Of a DNA stretch of 64,000 nucleotides, positions 8,716-15,590 are shown piece after piece. The notes below the pieces were generated by a model. It was not told the origin of the DNA, made no database searches, and saw only the letters and a list, made by a program, of their open reading frames with translations. The first letter of the stretch is position 1; every line of letters starts with the position of its first letter. A program made the position numbers and the translations under genes. This DNA comes from Streptomyces venezuelae (GTDB lineage Bacteria; Actinomycetota; Actinomycetes; Streptomycetales; Streptomycetaceae), in NCBI RefSeq assembly GCF_008642355.1, contig NZ_CP029193.1, positions 3,372,001 to 3,436,000 of the forward strand. The letters run 5' to 3'.

Positions 8716-9618
8716 CTACGGCGTCTCCTCCGCGGGAGCCCGCCCGGTCAGGGCCGCCAGGCTGCTGCGCACGTGGTCCATGTGGGCCCGTACCTCGTCC
8801 CAGCGCTCGCCGTGTTCGCGCAGGATGCGTTCCGTCTCGCGGGTCACCCGCTCCTCGCACAGGACCGCCTCCGCCACGATCTCGGCGGCCCGCGCCTCCG
8901 CGTCCTCCTGCCCGTGCCGCGCCGATTCCTCCGCCGCCGCGAAGGCCCGCTTGGCCTCGGACAGTCTCGCCTCCGCCGCGGCCACCCGCTCCGCGTCCCG
9001 CGCGTCCGACGCCGCCTCGCGCTCGGCGGCCTCGCGCTCGGCCGCCTCCCACCGCTCGGCCTGCTCCTTCTCCTGCTCCGCGAGCAGCCCCTCGCACCGC
9101 TGCCGCATCTCGCGCAGCGCCGCGAGCGCCTCGCCGCGCCACGCCTTCACGTCCTGCCGGGCGGAGATCCTGATCTCGTCGGCCGTCGCCCGGTCCGACT
9201 GGAGCCGGCGCCCGGCCCGTTCCTCCGCGTCGGCGCCGGTCCGCTCGGCGTAGGCGCGCGCGGACTCCCGCAGCTCACGGGCCGCCGCCTCCGCGTCCTC
9301 CGTCACCGCCTGTGCCTCGGCCGCCGCGCTCTCCCGTACCGCGGCGGCCTCCGTCTCGGCGAGGGACAGGATCTGCCGGGCCCGCTCGCCGAGCGTCTCG
9401 TACGTCTGGGGCGCGAGCCGCGACACCACGTCCCGCAGGTGCTCCGCCTCCACCTCCATGTCCTTCGCGAGGACGGTGAGCCGGGCCGCGCGCTCCCACG
9501 CGTCGTCCCGCTCCCGGGAGAGGCCTGCGGCGTACGCCTCGACCTGCTCGGGACGGTAGCCGCGCCCCCGCACGGTGACGAAGCCGTAGGGCGACGACGA
9601 TGCACCGCTGCTGCTCAT
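8716..9618 (-). CDS. DivIVA-like coiled-coil protein (often annotated cellulose-binding protein)
   Basis: The protein is 300 residues. The ATG at 9618 was chosen because a purine-rich GGAGAGGGG lies upstream and because the preceding in-frame sequence is unlike family members. Residues 10-60 (GFVTVRGRGYRPEQVEAYAAGL) resemble the short DivIVA-type N-terminal module. Residues 60-280 are nearly continuous Ala/Glu/Arg heptad sequence predicted to form a long coiled coil. Relatives in Streptomyces include polar-growth scaffold or intermediate-filament-like proteins such as FilP and Scy. This protein is shorter, and its role in apical growth is only an inference. Confidence 0.75.
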   Translation of the reverse strand: MSSSGASSSPYGFVTVRGRGYRPEQVEAYAAGLSRERDDAWERAARLTVLAKDMEVEAEHLRDVVSRLAPQTYETLGERARQILSLAETEAAAVRESAAAEAQAVTEDAEAAARELRESARAYAERTGADAEERAGRRLQSDRATADEIRISARQDVKAWRGEALAALREMRQRCEGLLAEQEKEQAERWEAAEREAAEREAASDARDAERVAAAEARLSEAKRAFAAAEESARHGQEDAEARAAEIVAEAVLCEERVTRETERILREHGERWDEVRAHMDHVRSSLAALTGRAPAEETP

Positions 9619-9671
9619 CCTTGGATCCCCTCTCCGACGTACCGCACGCGTACAGCGCGATTGGCGCACAT

Positions 9672-9685
9672 CTTGATGGATCAAG
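9672..9685. promoter_or_regulatory. CTTGAT-GG-ATCAAG inverted repeat upstream of the coiled-coil gene
   Basis: A perfect 6-bp inverted repeat with a 2-bp spacer lies 54 bp before the coiled-coil start, in a slightly A/T-richer patch of the intergenic region. It is a candidate operator with no assigned factor. Confidence 0.35.
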
Positions 9686-9798
9686 CGGAAGCGCTCATAA
9701 CGCGACACTCCGCCCACTCCACCCGGTCAAGGATGCGTCAAATGGCGCCGGAAGTCGGAATCGGGGCGTCATTCCCGCCGCTCGCGCCCCGAATGGGC

Positions 9799-9841
9799 GA
9801 GGCGCCCACCCCGTCCGGCCAGGGGACGGAGCGGGCGCCTC
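9799..9841 (-). terminator. Terminator of the SUKH operon
   Basis: An 18-bp stem with two mismatches (9799-9816 with 9824-9841) and a 7-base loop lies 33 bp beyond the stop of the leftward SUKH-4 gene. Confidence 0.7.
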
Positions 9842-9873
9842 ACCGACACGGGCTCCCGCCCGCGGGCCGCGCT

Positions 9874-12800
9874 CTACAGCAGCCCGTCCCACATCTGCTC
9901 CAGGAGCACGGACCACCAGCTCTCCGGCGACGCGAGCGCCGCCGGGTCGAGCGCGGCGAGCTGGTTCTGGAAGTCGACGGTCCAGCGGCCCGCCTGCTCC
10001 TGGTTGAGCCCGAACCGCAGCCGCCACATCCGGCCGAGCAGCGCCATGCAGCGGGCGAACTCGGGCAGGCCCGTGTTCACGAACTGCGGCGGCACGGGGG
10101 CTCCGCCGGGCCCGGCCTCGACCGGCACCGCCACGATGTTCGCCGTGCCGTACTGCACGCACAGCGCGCGCCCGAAGTCGCTGCCCATCACCAGGTACGA
10201 CCCCGCGTCGGACGCGGGCTGCACCCCGCGCTCCTGTGCGAGCTCGGCCAGCGTCGGCACGGGGCGGCCCGGCTGGGCCTGCGCCCAGAAGAACGGCCCG
10301 AAGTCGACGGGCAGGCCCGCCACGACGAGGGTGTGCGCCACGATGTCCGGCACGCCCTGCCGCGAGACCGCCCGCTGGTCGAACCGGAAGATGCCGGGCC
10401 CGAAGGCCGCGGCCAGCTCCTGCGCGACGCCCTCCGGCGGGATCGGCTGCGCGGGCGGCATCTGCTGCAGCGGGGCACGCACCGGCGCGGGCCTGGCGGG
10501 GCCGTCCGCGACCTGGTGCAGCTCGCCCTGGTGGGCGAGGAGCTGCTGCATGCCCTGCCTGCGGGAGGCGTGGTCCCTGCCGTACGGGGCGATCGACGTG
10601 ATCCGCGCCTGCGGCCAGGTCTCCCGGATCATCCGCGCGCAGTACGCGCCGGGCAGCTCGCAGGACTCCAGCTCGGTGTGGAGCTCCAGCACCTGCTGCG
10701 GCGGCACGTTCATGCCGCGCAGCTCGTGCAGGATCTGCCACTCCGGGTGCGGCGTACCGGGCGCGGACCGCCGGATGAGCTGCTGCTCGGACCCGTCGGC
10801 GGCGCGGTAGCGCAGCACGGCCTGGTAGCCGGGGCCGACGGTGGGCTGACCGGTGGGCTGCTGCGGGTACCCGTACGGCTGACCGCCCGGGGCACCCGGC
10901 ATGCCGGGAGGTACGCCGGGTCCGGGCGCGTGCTGGCCCGGCGCGGGCGGCGGAGGCATCCCGGGCGCGCCGGGGCCGCCGACCGCGGGTCCGGCCAGCA
11001 TGGTCGCGGCGTGGTGGACGCCGCCGCCGGGGGCGCCGGGCGGACCGGGAGGCTGCGGAGCACCGGGCGCACCAGGCGCGCCGGGCGGGCCCGGAGGCTG
11101 GGGCGCGCCGGGAGCACCAGGGGCGCCGGGCGGCTTGATGCCACCGCCCATGCTCGGGTCGGCCAGCATCGTCGCCGCGTGGTGCACCCCACCGGGCGGC
11201 GTGCCGGGGGCGCCGGGCGGGCCGGGGGGCTGGGGCGCATTGGACGCACCGGGTGCGCCGGGAGCGCCGGGCGGGCCCGGAGGCTGGGGCGCGCCCGGAG
11301 CACCGGGGGCGCCGGGCGGCTTGATGCCACCGCCCATGCTCGGGTCGGCCAGCATCGTCGCCGCGTGGTGCACCCCACCGGGGGGCGTACCCGGAGCCGC
11401 GGGCGGCTTGGGTCCGTCCGGGCCCAGCGAGGAGACGAGCTGCGTCGGTACGTAGCCACCGGCGGGCGTACCGGGAGCGCCGGGCCCGGAGGGCGGCGGC
11501 GTGCTCGGCCCCGCCTTGCTGGTGGCGGCATCCGCGAGGTCACCGGCCGCGGGCGCGGCGGGCGGCTGCGGATACCCGTACGCGGAGGCGTCGGGGGCGG
11601 GCGCGGGGGGACCGGCGGGTGGCTGCGGCGCGTTCGGCGACTGGGAGGCGGGGGCGCCCTGCGCGCCGGGCGGCGGCGGGAGCGGCGCGGGGGAACCAGC
11701 GGGGGGTTGCGGCCCGCCGACCGACTGCGCACCGGGCGGCGGCGGGAACGGCGCGGGCGCACCGGCAGGCGACTGCGACTGCGCATCGGGGACACCCTGC
11801 GCACCAGGCGACGGTGAAGCGGCAGGCGACTGCGGCCCGTTGACCGACTGCGCACCGGACGGCGGCGGGAACGGCGCGGGCGCACCGGCAGGGGGCCGCG
11901 ACTGCGCATCGGGGACACCCTGCGCACCCGGCGACGGTGAAGCGGCAGGCGACTGCGGCCCGTTGACCGACTGCGCACCGGACGGCGGCGGGAACGGCGC
12001 GGGCGCACCGGCAGGCGACTGCGACTGCGCGGCGGGGGCGCCCTGCGCGCCGGGTGGCGGCGGGAGCGGCGCCGGTGAACCGGTCGGCGGCTGCGGCCCT
12101 GCGGTCGCGGACGGAGACGCGGGACCACCCGGCGTCGACGTGTCCAGCGCGGGCGCGATCGCCGTCGCCGGCAGCTGACTGCCCCCGTGCATCAGCGCGG
12201 TCTTGGCGTCGGGCGTGGCGGCCGGGGGCGGCGTCCCGTCGTCGTCCAGGCCGGTCAGCGGCGGCGCGAACACCGTCGCGGGCAGCGGCACCGAATGGTC
12301 CTCGCCCGCGTCGGCGTTGGTGTCCGTACCGGCCCACGGGGTCGCGTCCGCGGGCACGCCCGCCGACGTCGCGGGCAGACTGTCGTCGAACTCGGCCACG
12401 GGCTCGGGCACGCGCTCCGGGACGGCGTCCTCGGCCGATCCCCCGGCCACAGGCCAGGGCGTACCGCCCGAGGGAGCGGCGGGCGCACCCGGAGCGTCGG
12501 ACGCGTCGTGCGCAGCCGGAGCCGCGGGTGCCCCGGAAGTCGCAGACGCCGCTGACACCGCAGGCGCGGAAGGAGCAGCCGGATCGGACGGCGCCTCAGG
12601 CACGGCAGGCGCGGCAGGCGGCTGCGGCTGCGGCTCTGGAGCCCGCGGCACCGACGACCCCTCGCCCCCCGAACTCCGCGACTCACCCCGGCGGTCCGGG
12701 ATGCCCAGCTTGTCGGCCGCCTCCTGGAGCCACTCCGGAGGAGTCAGCAGGAACGACGTCTGGTTGAGGTCGACCCGCTCGGGCGGGGCAGGAACCGCGT

Positions 12801-13077
12801 CCTGCGGTGCCATGTCCGGCAGCCCGTACTCCTCCTCGTACCGGCGGATCACCTCGCCCACCGCGAGGCTCGGCCAGAGCGTCGCCTCGCCACTGTCCCG
12901 TGCGATGACGAGCCGCTGCGAACCGCCGTCGGACACCGGACCGTTCTCCCGGTCCTCGGCCCACACCACGAACCCGAGGTCGAACTCCCGGACCCGCACC
13001 TCACGGTGCTGGTAGCCCGGCACGTCGCCGTTGATCCATTCCTCGGCGCGCTCCTGCGCCTGCGCGAAGGTCACCAT
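9874..13077 (-). CDS. Imm35-like / Pro-rich / deaminase-like / SUKH-4 fusion protein
   Basis: The protein is 1067 residues from ATG 13077; an alternative GTG at 13095 overlaps the upstream stop. Four parts are visible. (1) Residues 1-75 begin TFAQAQERAEEWINGD and resemble the Imm35/YrhB small-immunity fold. (2) About 130-740 is low-complexity Pro/Ala/Gly with near-identical repeats. (3) About 750-840 carries TELESCELPGAYCARMI, which looks like the C-x5-YC zinc site of bacterial toxin-type nucleic acid deaminases. (4) About 875-1045, with LPVDFGPFF and LVMGSDFGRALCV, matches SUKH-4 immunity proteins. No signal peptide or secretion tag is visible. It lies 7 bp after the WHH/SUKH-1 gene. A catalytic HxE was not clearly identified, so the deaminase-like part may be inactive. 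Confidence 0.72.
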   Translation of the reverse strand: MVTFAQAQERAEEWINGDVPGYQHREVRVREFDLGFVVWAEDRENGPVSDGGSQRLVIARDSGEATLWPSLAVGEVIRRYEEEYGLPDMAPQDAVPAPPERVDLNQTSFLLTPPEWLQEAADKLGIPDRRGESRSSGGEGSSVPRAPEPQPQPPAAPAVPEAPSDPAAPSAPAVSAASATSGAPAAPAAHDASDAPGAPAAPSGGTPWPVAGGSAEDAVPERVPEPVAEFDDSLPATSAGVPADATPWAGTDTNADAGEDHSVPLPATVFAPPLTGLDDDGTPPPAATPDAKTALMHGGSQLPATAIAPALDTSTPGGPASPSATAGPQPPTGSPAPLPPPPGAQGAPAAQSQSPAGAPAPFPPPSGAQSVNGPQSPAASPSPGAQGVPDAQSRPPAGAPAPFPPPSGAQSVNGPQSPAASPSPGAQGVPDAQSQSPAGAPAPFPPPPGAQSVGGPQPPAGSPAPLPPPPGAQGAPASQSPNAPQPPAGPPAPAPDASAYGYPQPPAAPAAGDLADAATSKAGPSTPPPSGPGAPGTPAGGYVPTQLVSSLGPDGPKPPAAPGTPPGGVHHAATMLADPSMGGGIKPPGAPGAPGAPQPPGPPGAPGAPGASNAPQPPGPPGAPGTPPGGVHHAATMLADPSMGGGIKPPGAPGAPGAPQPPGPPGAPGAPGAPQPPGPPGAPGGGVHHAATMLAGPAVGGPGAPGMPPPPAPGQHAPGPGVPPGMPGAPGGQPYGYPQQPTGQPTVGPGYQAVLRYRAADGSEQQLIRRSAPGTPHPEWQILHELRGMNVPPQQVLELHTELESCELPGAYCARMIRETWPQARITSIAPYGRDHASRRQGMQQLLAHQGELHQVADGPARPAPVRAPLQQMPPAQPIPPEGVAQELAAAFGPGIFRFDQRAVSRQGVPDIVAHTLVVAGLPVDFGPFFWAQAQPGRPVPTLAELAQERGVQPASDAGSYLVMGSDFGRALCVQYGTANIVAVPVEAGPGGAPVPPQFVNTGLPEFARCMALLGRMWRLRFGLNQEQAGRWTVDFQNQLAALDPAALASPESWWSVLLEQMWDGLL
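11104..11383 (-). repeat. Long direct repeat, period 186 bp, within the SUKH-4 fusion gene
   Basis: Two blocks of about 93 bp (near 11105-11197 and 11291-11383) are almost identical at DNA level. They encode repeated VHHAATMLADPSMGGGIKPP units set among GAP/GPP triplets. A third, diverged unit lies near 10995-11030. Recent duplication is likely because synonymous positions match. Confidence 0.8.
11759..12004 (-). repeat. Tandem repeat, period 123 bp, within the SUKH-4 fusion gene
   Basis: Two adjacent 123-bp (41-codon) units are near-identical, and partial, more diverged units flank them. They encode Pro/Ala/Gln-rich PAGAPAPFPPPSGAQSVNG-type segments. The phase is a whole number of codons, so unit gain or loss keeps the frame. 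Confidence 0.8.
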
Positions 13078-13084
13078 CGTTACG

Positions 13085-14080
13085 TCACTCCCCACCCGAG
13101 GACACGGGGACGGCGTGCGCGAAGCCGCCGTCCACCATCAGGTTCGCCACGGTCTCCAGCTCCGGCGGATTGCCCGCGAGCCGGGCCAGGAACGCGTCGA
13201 AGTCGTCGCCGCACGGCAGCAGCAGCTGCCGCACCCGTTCGGCAGGGGGCCACCCGGCCGCCTCCGAGACGTCGCGCGCGTCGTCGTACGCGCAGAACCA
13301 CACCGAGCCGATCCGGTCGCCCTTCACCTTCACGGCGAGCAGACCGCCCTGCACGAAAGCGACACCCAGGTAGTCCTTGGTGAGGTGGTCGCGCAGGCAC
13401 TTGTTCACGTACACCAGGTCGTTGACCGCGGCCTCGTCCCGCACCGTGAAGAACGGCTGGTCCACGAGGAGCCCCAGCTCCGCGTCGAGCGCGGCGCCGA
13501 CCGGCGCGCAGCCGCCCGCGGCCTTCAGGAAGGAGCGGTAGGCGCCGGGCAGCCGGTAGCCGAGGTCCTCCTCGACGCTCTGCACCTGCTGTTCCGTCAC
13601 CGCGACCGCGGCCTTCGGCAGACCGAAGTGGGCGGGCCGCGTCTCCTGCAGCGGGCGCGTCCCCCTCTTGTCCTGGTCCACGGCCGTCGTCGCGATGCCG
13701 CCGTGGTGCCGCAGCAGCGCCTTCACCTCGACGGGGACGAGCTCCAGGCGCCGGCTGTTCGGCACGTGGTGCCAGGTCCAGCCGTGCGGGGTCGCCACCG
13801 CGGGGATCGTGTCCCACAGGTCGTGGTCCGCCGCCGCCATCGCCGCGTTCGCCGACACGTAGTCCGTCAGGCGCAGTTCGTCGACGCCGAAGCCCTCCGG
13901 GGGCTCGGCGATCTCGGCGGCCGCGCGGGCGTACGCCGAGAAGTCCGGGTAACCGTGCTCGTCCACCCGCACGCCTCTGGGATGGCGGGCGGCGCGGACC
14001 GGATCCGGGAAGTGCACGACCTGCCCGGCGTAGGCCGCGTTCGGCGGCGCTGACTGCTGCCCCAGCCGACCTGTCGTCAT
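13085..14080 (-). CDS. WHH-type HNH/Endo VII nuclease domain fused to SUKH-1 (SMI1/KNR4)
   Basis: The protein is 331 residues from ATG 14080, preceded by GGGGG; earlier in-frame starts give an unconserved leader. Residues 44-130 read YPDFSAY then TPHGWTWHHVPNSRRLELVP (W103, H104, H105) and LLRHHGG. This is the pattern of Tox-WHH nucleases of the HNH/Endo VII superfamily, in which the paired His residues are catalytic or metal-binding. Residues about 160-310 (VTEQQVQSVEEDLGYRLPGAYRSFL, landmarks only) are a SUKH-1 domain of the SMI1/KNR4 type. The gene heads a two-gene leftward operon with the SUKH-4 fusion. Toxin and immunity-type domains on one chain are unusual; activity is inferred, not shown. 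Confidence 0.75.
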   Translation of the reverse strand: MTTGRLGQQSAPPNAAYAGQVVHFPDPVRAARHPRGVRVDEHGYPDFSAYARAAAEIAEPPEGFGVDELRLTDYVSANAAMAAADHDLWDTIPAVATPHGWTWHHVPNSRRLELVPVEVKALLRHHGGIATTAVDQDKRGTRPLQETRPAHFGLPKAAVAVTEQQVQSVEEDLGYRLPGAYRSFLKAAGGCAPVGAALDAELGLLVDQPFFTVRDEAAVNDLVYVNKCLRDHLTKDYLGVAFVQGGLLAVKVKGDRIGSVWFCAYDDARDVSEAAGWPPAERVRQLLLPCGDDFDAFLARLAGNPPELETVANLMVDGGFAHAVPVSSGGE

Positions 14081-14219
14081 GGCGGTTGCCCCCTGCGGCA
14101 CTGTGGAAGGTTCTGGTTCTGTCTGTGCGGTCCCTGGTCCCGCGATGTCGACACAGCCTATGCGCAAGCACGACACCGGTCACCGGGCCTCCGATTCCAT
14201 GACCACCAGCCACCGGACG

Positions 14220-14232
14220 GTCACGGTGTGAC
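14220..14232. promoter_or_regulatory. GTCAC-GGT-GTGAC palindrome in the divergent toxin/immunity intergenic region
   Basis: A perfect 5-bp inverted repeat with a 3-bp spacer lies about midway between the divergent starts at 14080 and 14368. It could serve both promoters; the factor is unknown. Confidence 0.3.
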
Positions 14233-14367
14233 GAATCCCGGCGGAAAGCCAGGCGTGTCGCAGTGCCCCAGCTTCCGCACCACCCGCCCCATTTGGCAGG
14301 CTGTCCCCGCGACGCGGGGGCGTTGTACACGCGGTGACGGCCGCGAGCAGGGGGAGGGAAGAGCACG

Positions 14368-14973
14368 ATGCAGACCGCACAGAGCAGCATGCCCGGCCAG
14401 GCACTGGCGACCACGGCGGGCGCCGCGACCGGCGACGGCACGGCCCCGGGCACCGTCCCGACAGCCGCACAGGCCGCGCAGGCGGCACACGCCGCCGGGG
14501 ATCCACGCGTCGGCTGGAGCGCCACCGCCGCCCACGCGCCCATCCTGCGTCAGCGCCGCGACGGCATCCTGCCCACCGTCGCCGCCGCCCTCTCCGTACG
14601 CGGCCAGACCACCCTCACCTGCACCGCGGGCCGCGGCGAGGAGCCCCCCGCGCTCCACCCGCTCGTCCAGGACTTCCTCGACGCCCTCACCAGCGGTCAG
14701 CGCGAACGCTTCACCGGCCGCTGCGCCGAGGCCATCCTCATCTCCCGGCACCTCACGGCGGCCGACGCGAGCCGCTCCAAGCGCGCCTCGCGCAAGCCCA
14801 TGACCAACGGAGAGGCCCGCAAGGCGCTCAAACACGCCAAACTCACCACCCGCCGCATCCGCGAGGACGGCGACCCCCTGCACGGGCACTTCGTCCAGCC
14901 CTGCCGTTCCTGTACCGCGCTCACCGCCCACTTCGGTGTCCGCGTCGTCGACCCCACGGCCACCGAAGCCTGA
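14368..14973 (+). CDS. YwqJ-family putative nucleic acid/nucleotide deaminase
   Basis: The protein is 201 residues. The first 45 are Ala/Thr/Gly-rich linker; residues 95-195 hold the deaminase features. These are HPLVQDFLDAL, GRCAE (C119, A120, E121, the proton-shuttling Glu position) and QPCRSC (C179, C182, zinc ligands). This C-A-E plus P-C-x2-C combination is the YwqJ-like branch of toxin deaminases described in polymorphic toxin systems. Neither a signal peptide nor a secretion or pre-toxin domain precedes it. The companion SUKH-3 gene begins 50 bp downstream on the same strand. GGGAGG lies upstream of the ATG. Confidence 0.75.
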   Translation: MQTAQSSMPGQALATTAGAATGDGTAPGTVPTAAQAAQAAHAAGDPRVGWSATAAHAPILRQRRDGILPTVAAALSVRGQTTLTCTAGRGEEPPALHPLVQDFLDALTSGQRERFTGRCAEAILISRHLTAADASRSKRASRKPMTNGEARKALKHAKLTTRRIREDGDPLHGHFVQPCRSCTALTAHFGVRVVDPTATEA

Positions 14974-15023
14974 TCCGCCGCCCGGCCGACCGTTCCCACC
15001 ACCCGAACGAGGGTTACCAGCCC

Positions 15024-15554
15024 ATGCACCCCGACCACCCCGCCACCGCCACCGCACCCGGCACCGGCGGCAGCACCCGCTTCCCCGTCCCCGTCGACGC
15101 CGCCCTGCGCGCCGCCGGCTGGCGCCCCGGACACTGGGACATAAAGCAGGCAGAGATCTGGGCCGACGCCCTGCGCCGCCACACCTCGCCGGCCGGGCAC
15201 CGGCACACCGTCTTCCCCGCGGCCGTCGAGGCGTGGGCCGAGTTCGGCGGCCTGCACATCACCCCGCAGGGGCCCGGCCGTCAGATTGCGCCCGCCACCG
15301 TGCACCTCGACCCGATGTACGGCCTCCACCTGGCCCGGACCCTCGGCGATCTGGGCCGCGCGCTCGGCACGGAGGTCTGCCCCATCGGCGAGGAGCCGGA
15401 CACGCAGGCGCTGCTCGCCATCGACACCGAGGGCCGTGTCTACAGCCTCGACCACAGCGGCGACTGGTTCCTCGGCGCCCACATCGACCAGGCCCTGGCC
15501 ACGCTCATCACCGGCGCCCAGCCCACCCGCCTGTCGGCGGGCTCGGGGATATAG
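15024..15554 (+). CDS. SUKH-3 family immunity protein
   Basis: The protein is 176 residues from ATG 15024. Landmarks of SUKH-3 are FPVPVDAALRAAGWRPGH (about 19-36), AEFGGLHI (about 72-79), LDPMYGLHLA (about 95-104), VCPIGEE (about 118-124), and LLAIDTEGRVYSL followed by GDWFLGAHIDQAL (about 130-160). SUKH-3 proteins neutralise nucleases and deaminases in contact-dependent and polymorphic toxin systems. It directly follows the YwqJ-type deaminase and is the natural candidate for its antidote. GAGGG lies upstream of the start. The gene converges on the sensor kinase. Confidence 0.85.
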   Translation: MHPDHPATATAPGTGGSTRFPVPVDAALRAAGWRPGHWDIKQAEIWADALRRHTSPAGHRHTVFPAAVEAWAEFGGLHITPQGPGRQIAPATVHLDPMYGLHLARTLGDLGRALGTEVCPIGEEPDTQALLAIDTEGRVYSLDHSGDWFLGAHIDQALATLITGAQPTRLSAGSGI

Positions 15555-15561
15555 GACTACG

Positions 15562-15590
15562 CGGCGGCCGGTAGGCCTACACGGCCGCCG
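15562..15590. terminator. Bidirectional terminator hairpin
   Basis: A perfect 9-bp stem (15562-15570 with 15582-15590) lies between the convergent SUKH-3 and sensor kinase genes and overlaps the kinase stop codon. Confidence 0.55.

Noticed and set aside
7174..11817. Plus-strand open frame of about 1550 codons spanning 4.6 kb
   Set aside because: It runs across a symporter, a coiled-coil gene and a SUKH gene in wrong frames or on the wrong strand. It is Arg/Gly/Ala-rich with no domain.
11104..12004. Possible CRISPR array
   Set aside because: The repeats are 93-123 bp, directly abutting or separated by similar coding sequence, and encode Pro-rich protein. There are no unique spacers and no cas genes.
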